Shown piece after piece: positions 35,641-44,073 of a stretch of DNA of 64,000 nucleotides (its first letter is position 1; the number at the start of each line of letters is the position of its first letter). The notes beneath the pieces are model-generated. The model was not told the DNA's origin. It saw only the letters and a list, made by a program, of their open reading frames with translations, and did no database searches. Source of the stretch: Roseateles sp. DAIF2 (GTDB taxonomy: Bacteria > Pseudomonadota > Gammaproteobacteria > Burkholderiales > Burkholderiaceae_C); NCBI RefSeq assembly GCF_015624425.1, contig NZ_CP049919.1, positions 1,488,001 to 1,552,000 on the forward strand, read 5' to 3'. The translations under genes and the position numbers were made by a program.

Positions 35641-36879
35641 TCAGGTCGCCAAGGGGTTTGCCAGCCAGCCCTCAAGCTGCGTCATCAGTGCGGCACGCTT
35701 GAAGTGCGTGGCGCCGTATCGGCGACCGCTGTCGCCCATGCGTGCACGCGTCTCGGCGGACAGATCCGCCAGAGCCCGTGCCTGCCGCGCCAGGGCTTGT
35801 GCGTCGCCGGAGGGGGCCACCAGGCCAGCGCCGGATTCCTCGATCACGCGGGCGCCTTCTCCGTCCAGCATGCCCAGCAGCGGCTTGCCGGCAGCCAGAT
35901 AGCTCTGCACCTTGCCGGGAATCGTCATCGCGAAGATGGGTTCAGCCTTGAGCGACACCAGCAGCGCGTCTGCCGCCGCGAAGAACGCCGGCATACGCTC
36001 GACCGGATGGCGGCCCAGCATGACGATGTTGCGCGACAAGCCCAGGCGCTCGATGTCGGCGCGCACCTGGGGTGCGGCGCGCCCGTCACCGACGATCACC
36101 CAGCGAATGTCCTCGCGGTCGCGTGTCAGCTCGGCCGCTCGCAGCAGTGACGGGAAGTCCTGCGCGTCGCCGATGTTGCCGGCAAAGATGATGTTGAAGC
36201 CCGGGCCCAGGGCGGTGACCTCAGGCGCGGGCGCGGGCGCGGGTGCGGCGGGCGCGGCGTTCGCGTCGAAGACTTCCTCCGACCACTGCGGGAAGTAGCG
36301 GAAGCGCTCGGACGAGCCCGCCCAGCGCCGGATCGGTTCGATGAACGCGCGCGACTGTCCGAGGATCAGGTCGCAGCGGCGATAGATGAAGCGGCATAGC
36401 AGGCCGACCGCCTTGAGCTGGCGCTCGGTCTTGACCATGCCCACCGCCTGGAGCGTGTCCGGCCACAGGTCCAGCACCCACATCGACAATGGCGCGCGCT
36501 TGATCCACTTCAGGAGGATCGCCGGCAGCGCCGAGGTGATGGGCGAGGTCTCGAAGACGAAGATCGCGTCGAAGCCGCGGCCGCGCAGCAGCCACGGGCC
36601 CTTCAGGCAGCCCCAGAACACGAAGCTCCAGTAGTTCAGCACCAGCTTCAGGCTGCCCTGGCCGCGCGGGCGCAGCGGCACGCGCAGCACGTCGGCGCCG
36701 GCGTAGCGCGAGAAGCGCGATGGGTCGGCGGCGAAGTCGGGATGCAGCACGCCCTCGGGGTAGTTGGGCCGGCCGGTGAGCACGGTCACCTCGTGCCCTC
36801 GGGCGGTCAGCTCCGAGACGATCTCGTTGACGCGAAAGGTCTCCGGCCAGAAGTACTGGCTGACGACAAGGATCCTCAC
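35641..36879 (-). CDS. wbjE: Glycosyltransferase, WbjE-like (probable L-FucNAc transferase)
   Basis: 412 residues from GTG 36877-36879; no ATG is near the conserved MRILVVSQYFWPETFRVN start. GT4 family, with the WbuB/WbjE features WVLDLWPDTLQAVGMV (about 133-148) and a C-terminal GT1 domain with VMLGRHPVERMPAFFAAADALLVSL. An Ala/Pro repeat (about 206-221) forms a linker between the lobes. It follows the three UDP-L-FucNAc genes, in the order wbjB-C-D-E known from P. aeruginosa O11, so FucNAc is the likely donor. It is the last gene of the minus-strand cluster. Confidence 0.82.
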   Translation of the reverse strand: MRILVVSQYFWPETFRVNEIVSELTARGHEVTVLTGRPNYPEGVLHPDFAADPSRFSRYAGADVLRVPLRPRGQGSLKLVLNYWSFVFWGCLKGPWLLRGRGFDAIFVFETSPITSALPAILLKWIKRAPLSMWVLDLWPDTLQAVGMVKTERQLKAVGLLCRFIYRRCDLILGQSRAFIEPIRRWAGSSERFRYFPQWSEEVFDANAAPAAPAPAPAPEVTALGPGFNIIFAGNIGDAQDFPSLLRAAELTRDREDIRWVIVGDGRAAPQVRADIERLGLSRNIVMLGRHPVERMPAFFAAADALLVSLKAEPIFAMTIPGKVQSYLAAGKPLLGMLDGEGARVIEESGAGLVAPSGDAQALARQARALADLSAETRARMGDSGRRYGATHFKRAALMTQLEGWLANPLAT

Positions 36880-36886
36880 CGCCGGC

Positions 36887-38020
36887 TTACTCGTAGCGGC
36901 GCCATACGACGCGCTGGATGTAGTCCGTGTAGCTGTGGACGATGCGCACGATCTTGTCCGAGACGTTGGGCATGCTGTAGTCGGCGACCTGGCGCAGCGA
37001 GCGCTCGGCGCCGCGCGGCTGGGTCTCGAGGATGCCCATGGCCTGGCGCACGCGGTCGAGCTCCAGGCCCACCATCATCACCGATGCCTCTTCCATGCCT
37101 TCCGGCCGCTCATGCGCCTCGCGCAGGTTGAGCGCGGGGAAGTTGAGGATCGACGATTCCTCGGTGATGGTGCCGCTGTCCGACAGCACCGCCTTGGCGT
37201 GCATTTGCAGCTTCACGTAGTCGTGGAAGCCCAGCGGCTTGAGCAGGCGGACCTGCGGATGGAAGTTGACGCCCATCGCGGTGATGCGCTTCTGTGTGCG
37301 CGGATGCGTGGATACGATGACGGGCAGGTCATGGTCCTCGGCCAGGCCGTTGAGCACCGCGCACAGCTTGGTGAAGCTGCGGTCGGACTCGATGTTCTCC
37401 TCGCGATGGGCGCTGATCACGAAATAGCGGCCGGGTTCCAGGCCCAGACGGGTCAGCGCGTCGGAGGCGTCGATGCGATTGCGGTAGTGCGTGAGCACCT
37501 CGAACATCGGGCTGCCGGTCTTGATCACCTGATCGGGCGGCAGGCCCTCGCGCAGCAGGTACTCGCGGGCGATGTCGCTGTAGGTGAGGTTGATGTCGGC
37601 GGTGTGGTCGACGATGCGGCGGTTGGTCTCTTCCGGCACGCGCAGGTCGAAGCAGCGGTTGCCGGCTTCCATGTGGAAGATCGTGATCTTGCGGCGCTTG
37701 GCCGGGATCACGGCCAGGCAGCTGTTGGTGTCGCCCAGCACCAGAAGCGCCTCGGGCTGCTCCTGCTCCAGCACCTTGTCGACGGCGATGATCAGGTTGC
37801 CGATGGTCTGCGCTGCGTTGGCGCCGGCGCTGTTGAGGAAGTGGTCGGGTTTGCGCACGCCCAGGTCGTCGAAGAAGACCTGGTTGAGCTCGTAGTCGTA
37901 GTTCTGGCCGGTGTGCACGAGCACGTGATCGCAGTGCTCGTCCAGGCGCGCCAGCACGCGCGACAGGCGGATGATCTCGGGTCGGGTGCCGACGACCGAG
38001 ACGATTTTCAGTTTCTTCAT
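36887..38020 (-). CDS. fnlC: UDP-N-acetyl sugar 2-epimerase for UDP-L-FucNAc (FnlC/WbjD/CapG)
   Basis: 377 residues of the non-hydrolysing WecB-like fold: VVGTRPEIIRLSRVL at the N-terminus, HTGQNYDYELNQVFFDDL, and HREENIESDRSF typical of the family. With CapE/FnlA and CapF/FnlB upstream it performs the last step, C2 epimerisation of UDP-N-acetyl-pneumosamine (L-talo) to UDP-N-acetyl-L-fucosamine. It overlaps fnlB by 4 bp. A WbpI role (UDP-GlcNAc(3NAc)A epimerase) is a less likely alternative because of the neighbours. Confidence 0.9.
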   Translation of the reverse strand: MKKLKIVSVVGTRPEIIRLSRVLARLDEHCDHVLVHTGQNYDYELNQVFFDDLGVRKPDHFLNSAGANAAQTIGNLIIAVDKVLEQEQPEALLVLGDTNSCLAVIPAKRRKITIFHMEAGNRCFDLRVPEETNRRIVDHTADINLTYSDIAREYLLREGLPPDQVIKTGSPMFEVLTHYRNRIDASDALTRLGLEPGRYFVISAHREENIESDRSFTKLCAVLNGLAEDHDLPVIVSTHPRTQKRITAMGVNFHPQVRLLKPLGFHDYVKLQMHAKAVLSDSGTITEESSILNFPALNLREAHERPEGMEEASVMMVGLELDRVRQAMGILETQPRGAERSLRQVADYSMPNVSDKIVRIVHSYTDYIQRVVWRRYE

Positions 38021-39132
38021 GCTTGCTGCACCTTCTGGGCGACCGTGTCGGGCTTCTGACGGTCGAAAATCTCGTTGGCCCAGACCAGCACGACCAGTTC
38101 GTCGTCGCCGACGTTGCTCACGTTGTGGGTCCAGCCGGGGATGGTCTCGACGATGCGGCCCTCACCGCCCTTCGTGATGATCTCGTGGGTCTCGTCGGTG
38201 ATGATGTGGCGATAGCCGAAGCTGGCCGTGCCCTTGATCACCAGGAATTTTTCGGTCTTGGTGTGGTGGTAATGCTCGCCGCGGGTGATGCCGGGGAAGG
38301 CCGTGAAGTAGCCGAACTGGCCGCTGTCGGTGGTCTTGAGCATTTCGACGAACACGCCGCGCGGATCGGCGTGGCGGGCCACCTGGTACTCGAAGGCGGG
38401 TAGGGGCAGGAAGCTCACGTAGGTCGCGTACAGCGCACGGGTCAGCCCGGTGCCGACACGCTCGGTAACCATGTTCTCGCGGCTCGCGTGGAAGGCGCGG
38501 ATCTGGTCGGCCAACGCGCCCACGGTGGTTTCGTACTCGGGGCCGGCCGGCAGCAGGCCGGACGCGGGCGCATTGTCCTCGAGCAGCGCGACGAGGTGGC
38601 GCACCACGTCGTCGATGTAGATCAGCTTGAGTGGCGCCTCTGGCGCATTGACCACGATGGGCTCGCCGCGGGCGATGTTGTGGCAGAAGGTCGCTACCGC
38701 CGAGTTGTAGTTCGGGCGCGACCACTTGCCGAAGACATTGGTCAGCCGGAACACATGCACGGCGGCGCTGGTACGCTGGCCATAGGCGAAGAGCGCGTCC
38801 TCGGCGGCTCGCTTGCTCAGGCCGTAGGCGTTGTCGAGCGCGGCCTGCGTGGAGGACGCGTAGACCACGGCGGGCGGCGTGGCCTGTGCAGCCATCGCGT
38901 CGCACAGGCGCTGCGTGAAGTCGTGGTTGCCGGTACCGAATTCGGCCGGGTCCTGCGGGCGGTTGACACCGGCCAGGTGGAAGACGCGGTCCACACCGGC
39001 AAGCAGGTCGGGCAGGTCCGCCGGCGGCACATCGTGGGGGATCAGCACCAGGTCCTGGTGGCCCAGCTCCTGGAGCCGGACCTGCAGGTTGCGGCCGATG
39101 AATCCCCGGCCGCCGGTCAGGGCGATGCGCAT
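38017..39132 (-). CDS. fnlB: Bifunctional 3-epimerase/4-reductase for UDP-L-FucNAc (FnlB/WbjC/CapF)
   Basis: 371 residues. The start at 39132 (MRIALTGGRGFIGRN) is chosen because GGAGGA lies six bases upstream; the ATG at 39147 lacks this. The N-terminal SDR domain has TGGRGFIG and Tyr-x3-Lys in YGLSKRAAED. A C-terminal cupin domain (about 245-365, GITRGEHYHHTKTEKFLVIKG) carries the zinc-binding His pairs of CapF. It converts the product of FnlA to UDP-N-acetyl-L-talosamine. It begins 1 bp after the fnlA stop. Confidence 0.93.
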   Translation of the reverse strand: MRIALTGGRGFIGRNLQVRLQELGHQDLVLIPHDVPPADLPDLLAGVDRVFHLAGVNRPQDPAEFGTGNHDFTQRLCDAMAAQATPPAVVYASSTQAALDNAYGLSKRAAEDALFAYGQRTSAAVHVFRLTNVFGKWSRPNYNSAVATFCHNIARGEPIVVNAPEAPLKLIYIDDVVRHLVALLEDNAPASGLLPAGPEYETTVGALADQIRAFHASRENMVTERVGTGLTRALYATYVSFLPLPAFEYQVARHADPRGVFVEMLKTTDSGQFGYFTAFPGITRGEHYHHTKTEKFLVIKGTASFGYRHIITDETHEIITKGGEGRIVETIPGWTHNVSNVGDDELVVLVWANEIFDRQKPDTVAQKVQQA

Positions 39133-39133
39133 G

Positions 39134-40168
39134 TCAGTCCTCCGCATGGGCGATCTCGCCGGCGGCGATGCGGCGCATGAAGTCCAGCTTCAGCAGCAGG
39201 CGCTTCATGCCCTCGACGTCCAGGCGGTCGGTGTTGTGTGAGTTGTAGTCCTCGCTCTCGGAGATGCTCACCTCGCCCTGCTCGACAAACTTGCCGTAGT
39301 TGAGGTCACGGCCATCCGGCGGCACCCGGAAATAGCCCTCGAGATCCTCGGCCGCGGCGCGTTCCTCACGGCTTAGCAGCGCCTCGTACAGCTTCTCGCC
39401 GTGGCGCGTGCCGATGACGCGCACCTCGTGCTGGGGCTTGCCCATCAGCGACAGGATCGCCTCGGTCAACACGGCGACGGTTGCGGCCGGGGCCTTCTGC
39501 ACGAAGATGTCGCCGTTGTTACCGTGCTGGAACGCGTACAGGACGAGTTCGACGGCATCGTCGAGCGTCATCATGAAGCGCGTCATGTTCGGGTCGGTGA
39601 TGGTGATCGGCTTGCCGGCCCGGACCTGCTCGACGAACAGCGGGATCACCGAGCCGCGCGAGGCCATCACGTTGCCGTAGCGGGTGCCGCAGATGACGGT
39701 GCCGGTGCCCTCGAGGTTGCGCGAGGCGGCAACCATGACCTTCTCCATCATCGCCTTGGAGATGCCCATGGCATTGATCGGGTAGACGGCCTTGTCGGTG
39801 CTCAGGCAGACCACGCGCTTGACGCCGGCGCGGATGGCGGCCTCCAGCACGTTCTCGGTGCCGAGCACGTTGGTACGGACCGCCTCCATCGGGTGGAACT
39901 CGCAGGACGGTACCTGCTTGAGCGCGGCGGCGTGATAGCAGAAGTCCACGCCGCGCATGGCGGTCTCGACGGCGCGCGCGTCGCGCACGTCGCCGATGTA
40001 GAACTTCAGTTTCGGACTGTTGTAGCGCTTGCGCATGTCGTCCTGCTTCTTCTCGTCGCGGGAGAAGATGCGGATCTCGCGCAGGTCGGAGTCCAGGAAG
40101 CGGCGCAGGACGGCATTGCCGAAGCTGCCGGTGCCGCCGGTGATGAGCAGGGTCTTGTCGGTGAACAT
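39134..40168 (-). CDS. fnlA: UDP-GlcNAc 4,6-dehydratase/5-epimerase (FnlA/WbjB/CapE)
   Basis: 344 residues. Rossmann motif ITGGTGSFGNAVLRRFL (about 9-25), Met-x3-Lys active site in YPINAMGISKAMMEK (about 129-143) and a CapE-type C-terminus with RHGEKLYEALLSREE. It is the soluble dehydratase that also inverts C5, starting UDP-L-FucNAc synthesis. It lies 8 bp after hisF in the long minus-strand operon. Confidence 0.94.
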   Translation of the reverse strand: MFTDKTLLITGGTGSFGNAVLRRFLDSDLREIRIFSRDEKKQDDMRKRYNSPKLKFYIGDVRDARAVETAMRGVDFCYHAAALKQVPSCEFHPMEAVRTNVLGTENVLEAAIRAGVKRVVCLSTDKAVYPINAMGISKAMMEKVMVAASRNLEGTGTVICGTRYGNVMASRGSVIPLFVEQVRAGKPITITDPNMTRFMMTLDDAVELVLYAFQHGNNGDIFVQKAPAATVAVLTEAILSLMGKPQHEVRVIGTRHGEKLYEALLSREERAAAEDLEGYFRVPPDGRDLNYGKFVEQGEVSISESEDYNSHNTDRLDVEGMKRLLLKLDFMRRIAAGEIAHAED

Positions 40169-40176
40169 GGCTGGTG

Positions 40177-40974
40177 TCAGAGCTTGGAGTGCGAGCGCAA
40201 CGCGGCGCGGCAGAGGTCGTCCTTCTGCTGCGGCGTCGGGTAGTTGATCAGGACCGCGCGATACTGGCCCTTGAAGACGAAGAGACTGCCGGCGGCCGCG
40301 CCGATGACGCCGCAGGCGGCGAGCAGCTCGCCGACGTGCTCGTGCGAACCGGCGCCGCCGAGGATGGTCAGCGGCACCTTGAGCGCGCCCCGCATCTGCT
40401 TTGCGAGCTCGATGTCGTAGCCCTTCATCTCTCCGTCGCGGTCGACGGAGTTGATGACGATCTCACCAGCGCCCGCGTCCTGGAGCTGACGCGCGAAGGC
40501 GACTGGGTCGAGCTTGTGCGCGGTCTTGGCGTTATGGGTGGTGAGCTCGTAGCCCTTGCTGAACAGGCCGGTCTTCTTGCGCACGTCCAGCACGGCCACG
40601 ACGCTCTGGCGGCCGATGGCCTCGGCCATGCGCGTGAGCAGCGAGGGGGCGGCCACGGCGGCGGAGCTCACCGAGACCTTCTCTACGCCCAGGTCGATGA
40701 TGCGCGCGGCCTGCTCGGCGGTGGTGACGCCGCCGCCGTAGCACAGGGGCATTCGGCACTCGGCGGCCAGCTTGGCGATGAGCGCGTAGTTGGGCTCTAC
40801 CTTGTTCACGGCGGCGTCGATGTCGACCACCATCAGCTCGTCGGATTCCTTCTCGTTGAAGATCTTGACGGCATTGATGGGGTCGCCGACGTACTTCGGC
40901 GCCTTGAACTGCTGGGTCTTGACCAGCCCGCCCTTGTGGACGAGTAGGCAGGGAATGATGCGGGGACGCAGCAT
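40177..40974 (-). CDS. hisF2: HisF-like ammonia-using subunit of sugar amidination (HisF2/WbpH-type role)
   Basis: 265 residues of TIM-barrel HisF: MLRPRIIPCLLVHKGGLVKTQQF at the N-terminus, VDIDA for the catalytic Asp of strand 1, CYGGGVTTAEQA and GEIVINSVDRDGEMKGYD. HisF proteins with the LVKT-x-x-F start belong to the O-antigen paralogues that work with WbpG, not to histidine synthesis. With HisH they deliver ammonia from glutamine to form an acetamidino group on a sugar. The stop of hisH is 3 bp upstream. Confidence 0.9.
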   Translation of the reverse strand: MLRPRIIPCLLVHKGGLVKTQQFKAPKYVGDPINAVKIFNEKESDELMVVDIDAAVNKVEPNYALIAKLAAECRMPLCYGGGVTTAEQAARIIDLGVEKVSVSSAAVAAPSLLTRMAEAIGRQSVVAVLDVRKKTGLFSKGYELTTHNAKTAHKLDPVAFARQLQDAGAGEIVINSVDRDGEMKGYDIELAKQMRGALKVPLTILGGAGSHEHVGELLAACGVIGAAAGSLFVFKGQYRAVLINYPTPQQKDDLCRAALRSHSKL

Positions 40975-40977
40975 GGC

Positions 40978-41592
40978 TCAGAGCTCCGCGAAGTTCTTCA
41001 AGAGCTGCGCACCGAAGTGGTGGCTCTTCTCGGGGTGGCACTGCACGCCGTGGATATGGCCCCGGGACACGATGCAGTCGAAGTCCAGGCCGTACTCGGC
41101 GGTGGCAGCGACGTCCGCCTTGTCCTCGGCCTCGAAGTAGTACGAGTGCAGGAAGTAGAAGCGGGGCTCGGGCTCGAAGTCGGTGAAGAGCTTGTTGCCC
41201 GGGCGCACCTTCAGGTCGTTCCAGCCCATGTGGGGCATGGGCAGGTTCTTGGAAGCGGGTGTGTTGGCGAAGGCCTTAACGCGGCCGGGTACCCAGTTGA
41301 GGCCAGGCAGCTCGCCCTCGTCGCTGCCGCCGGCGAGCATCTGCATGCCGACGCAGATGCCGATGACGGGCACCTGCTGTCCCAGCACCATTTCCTCGAG
41401 CCGCGGACGCATGCCCGACTGATTGAGCAGGGCCATGGCGGTGTCGAAGGCGCCGACGCCGGGGAGGATCAGGCGCGTGGCTCCTTCGAGTTCTGCGGCG
41501 CTGCGCGCGCGGGTGGCCTCCAGGCCCAGGCGCTTGAACATCGTCAGGAAGGCCTGGATGTTGCCGACGCCGTAGTCGACGATGCGGATCAT
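40978..41592 (-). CDS. hisH2: HisH-like glutaminase subunit of sugar amidination
   Basis: 204 residues. Class I glutamine amidotransferase with the nucleophile Cys in VIGICVGMQMLAGGSDEG (C81) and the His-x-Glu pair in HGVQCHPEKSHHFG. It hydrolyses glutamine and passes NH3 through HisF to WbpG. It overlaps wbpG by 4 bp and lies 3 bp before hisF. Presence of all three partners points to surface-sugar amidination; the normal histidine operon must be elsewhere. Confidence 0.92.
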   Translation of the reverse strand: MIRIVDYGVGNIQAFLTMFKRLGLEATRARSAAELEGATRLILPGVGAFDTAMALLNQSGMRPRLEEMVLGQQVPVIGICVGMQMLAGGSDEGELPGLNWVPGRVKAFANTPASKNLPMPHMGWNDLKVRPGNKLFTDFEPEPRFYFLHSYYFEAEDKADVAATAEYGLDFDCIVSRGHIHGVQCHPEKSHHFGAQLLKNFAEL

Positions 41593-42740
41593 CGGAAGTA
41601 CCTCTTTTCCAGTCCCAGCCAGCGCATCGCATTGGCGCCGAAGCCGATCATCCAGCGCTTGTTGCGGTAGTCGCGGTAGGTCTTCTTGGGCAGCTCGAAG
41701 ATCTGCTGCAGTTCCTCGACGGTGAGGTCGAGCTTGTGGGCGACGTACTCGAACTCCTGCTTCAGGAAGTGCTCGTCCATCTCCGGCCGCGAAATGCGGT
41801 CCAGCGCGGCCTCGCGCGTCATCTGGCCCGTCATGATCAGGCTGGAGAAGTGCGCGCGGCGCTTGTGGAAGCCGAAGCGGCGCGGCAGCCAGTAGTCCTC
41901 GTAGAATCGCGTGAAGCGCGACTCGTGGTGCTTGTGCTGGAAGCGCTGCCAGCCGAAGCGGCGCTCCAGCTCGTCCTCGGCCTGCTTCTTTCCGAAGGGC
42001 ACGAGGTTCAGCGGGTGATGCACCTTCATGCCGAGGATCTTCTGGTAGTACAGCTTGTAGACCAGGATGTCCTTGAGCGGGAAGGTGTCCAGGCGACGCT
42101 TACCGAACTGGCGGTGGATGTCGTTGAAGAGCAGCGTGTCGATGCCGAGGTAGCCACCCCATTCCTCGGGCTCGCGGCAGCACTCGGTCGAGAAGTTCGA
42201 GCCGGTGATGACGTGCTTGATCTTGTGCTGGCGCGCGAACTTGTACAGCGACGAGAAGAAGGAGGCGTCCTGCGGCAAGTCCTGGTCGGGGATGCCCGAC
42301 TTCAGGAAGGCGGCCTGCAGGTCCTTCATCTCTTCCCAGTTGATGACCTCGGTGTAGAGGTCGAGGCCGAGACCGTCCACCAGCTTCTCGATATTGCCCA
42401 CGGCCTGGTCGGTGTTCCAGCCGGCGTCGACGTGGAAGAGCAGTGGGCGCAAGCCCATCTTTTCCTTGGCGATGTAGGCCGCGTAGGAGCTGTCCAGGCC
42501 GCCGCTCAGGCCGATGATGCAGTCGAAGTCTTTGCCCTTGCCTGCCTCGCGGATGGCGTCGGCCATCTGCGCGAGCTGGCGCTCGCCTTCAGTCCCGGTG
42601 TGCCAGTTGGGCTTAATGGTGGCGTCGAAGTTGTTGCAGTAGTCGCAGTGGCCGTGCTCGTCGAACCGGATGTTCGGATCGGACGTGTCCATGATGCAGC
42701 GGGTGCAGATGCGGTAAGGCTTGTAGGTATCGGTGCTCAT
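41589..42740 (-). CDS. wbpG: N-acetyl sugar amidotransferase (WbpG/PseA/PtmG family)
   Basis: 383 residues. Zinc-type Cys pairs CTRCIMDTSDP and CDYCNNFD at about 12-38, the N-type ATP pyrophosphatase loop LSGGLDSSYAA (about 79-89), and a long family-specific C-terminus. It activates an N-acetyl group with ATP and uses ammonia from HisH/HisF to give an acetamidino group. Known substrates are UDP-ManNAc(3NAc)A in P. aeruginosa O5 (WbpG) and CMP-legionaminic or pseudaminic acid in Campylobacter (PtmG, PseA). The legionaminic genes lie directly upstream in the same operon, favouring the second type; the wlbA-wbpD-wbpE genes in the other cluster keep the first open. Confidence 0.9.
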   Translation of the reverse strand: MSTDTYKPYRICTRCIMDTSDPNIRFDEHGHCDYCNNFDATIKPNWHTGTEGERQLAQMADAIREAGKGKDFDCIIGLSGGLDSSYAAYIAKEKMGLRPLLFHVDAGWNTDQAVGNIEKLVDGLGLDLYTEVINWEEMKDLQAAFLKSGIPDQDLPQDASFFSSLYKFARQHKIKHVITGSNFSTECCREPEEWGGYLGIDTLLFNDIHRQFGKRRLDTFPLKDILVYKLYYQKILGMKVHHPLNLVPFGKKQAEDELERRFGWQRFQHKHHESRFTRFYEDYWLPRRFGFHKRRAHFSSLIMTGQMTREAALDRISRPEMDEHFLKQEFEYVAHKLDLTVEELQQIFELPKKTYRDYRNKRWMIGFGANAMRWLGLEKRYFR

Positions 42741-44062
42741 TGCTGCTGAATGCTGGAAAGGGTAGCCGCCGGCTCACGGAGATTCTGTGTCACCGCAGTG
42801 GGATGCGGGCTCTGAATTATCTGGATGATCTCCGGGATTCGATCGAGGATCTGGGGGATCGAGATGTCCATGCTGTGCACGACAGCTGGGATGTCATGAG
42901 CGGCGTACTCGGCCACCATGGTGGACGGGTAGGAGACGATGACGTCGACGCGGGGGAAGACTGTACGGCCCTGGATCACCGTCCAGGGCAAGGCCGCGAC
43001 CTGTTTGCCTGCGCCAGTGGTCGGGTGCGGCTTGTAAAAGGCTTGCACGTCGACCGACCGTTGCAGCGCGGTCATCAACGCGCAGTGGGCGGCTTCGCAC
43101 AGCGGATGGCCGACGAAGAGGATGGTTGGCCGGCCGGCTCGGGTCAGGTCGACCAGCGGCACCATCGGTCGGTAGAAGGTTTGGTCGGGTTCTCGTGCGG
43201 CGCAGCGCGGCGAGAGGATTTCATGCTTGAACACCTCGGCGTCGGCGGCGGAATAAACGTGCAGCCGGCCGACTGCGCGCAACCGTGTCGGCAGACGCAG
43301 GCCGAGTCCGGGCTGCGGGCCGTCCGCGTTGACCGAGCCGTGCTGCATGACGGTTAGCCGACGGAGTGGCTGCTGATATCGGGTGCGCCAGACCGAGCCG
43401 TCCACGAGCACGGCCCAACGGTCGAAGTGCTCCGCGGTCAGCAGTGGTCCTGGCAGCTTGTCGACGGCCAGCCGGGCGAGGAACCAGCGCCACGCCGTGT
43501 AGGTCTGCAGCCCCCAGCCGCGCAACCCGCGTCGACCTTGCAATGCGTGATGTGCCAGCGTGGCCAGCGCGAGCGAGCGGGCGATATCAGCCTCGTTCAG
43601 CAGCGTCATCGCCGGGATCACTTCCGCGTCGGCGGGGAGCCCGCTCAGCGGCGCCCACGGCAGTTCCAGCCATTGGTGGGGCATTTGTGGCAGGTGCCGG
43701 TCGTGGACAATATCGGTTGTCCGGGGCGACAGCCCTAGGATCTGCCCTGCGGCGTCGAAGCAGCGCGGTACGGATGTCGCCAGGCCGGCTCCGACCTGGC
43801 GGCGCTGGCGTTGGAACAGCATCGGTCCGAGGAGGTACCAGAGCGGCAGGCTCAGGTACTGGACCAAGCGGGAGAGCACCGGCAGGCGCCGCGCATGGCT
43901 GATCCATCGGGCCGGTCGGGGGATCTTGCCGAAGACGGCGGGGTCCAGGCCGGCCATCGACACAATGTGTTCGTCGACGGCGATCTCGTTGCGCAACGCG
44001 CGCAGGTAGTCGACGACGAGACGAAGGTCGCGCACGGAGGCCTTGAAGGAGTACGAGGTCAT
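42737..44062 (-). CDS. Unassigned protein, candidate nonulosonate (legionaminic acid) transferase
   Basis: 441 residues, soluble, no signal peptide, one hydrophobic patch near 70-82. No family was recognised with confidence. The C-terminal half looks like a GT-B glycosyltransferase and contains KPHP (344-347) and YPST (378-381). Bacterial sialyltransferases (GT38, GT52, GT80) share an HP motif and a downstream Ser-Ser/Thr motif that bind the CMP of the donor. The gene overlaps wbpG by 4 bp and follows ptmA in the CMP-legionaminic acid operon, which has no other obvious transferase for that sugar. Transfer of legionaminic acid is therefore inferred, not shown. Confidence 0.5.
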   Translation of the reverse strand: MTSYSFKASVRDLRLVVDYLRALRNEIAVDEHIVSMAGLDPAVFGKIPRPARWISHARRLPVLSRLVQYLSLPLWYLLGPMLFQRQRRQVGAGLATSVPRCFDAAGQILGLSPRTTDIVHDRHLPQMPHQWLELPWAPLSGLPADAEVIPAMTLLNEADIARSLALATLAHHALQGRRGLRGWGLQTYTAWRWFLARLAVDKLPGPLLTAEHFDRWAVLVDGSVWRTRYQQPLRRLTVMQHGSVNADGPQPGLGLRLPTRLRAVGRLHVYSAADAEVFKHEILSPRCAAREPDQTFYRPMVPLVDLTRAGRPTILFVGHPLCEAAHCALMTALQRSVDVQAFYKPHPTTGAGKQVAALPWTVIQGRTVFPRVDVIVSYPSTMVAEYAAHDIPAVVHSMDISIPQILDRIPEIIQIIQSPHPTAVTQNLREPAATLSSIQQQ

Positions 44063-44073
44063 GTCGGGTCAGT

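Noticed and set aside
36887..38020. Reading the 2-epimerase as WbpI, completing the diacetamido-mannuronate route
   Set aside because: Adjacent fnlA and fnlB make FnlC/WbjD the better assignment; WbpI remains only an alternative.
40177..41592. Histidine biosynthesis hisH/hisF
   Set aside because: No other his genes are near, and WbpG is coupled to them, so these are the surface-sugar paralogues.
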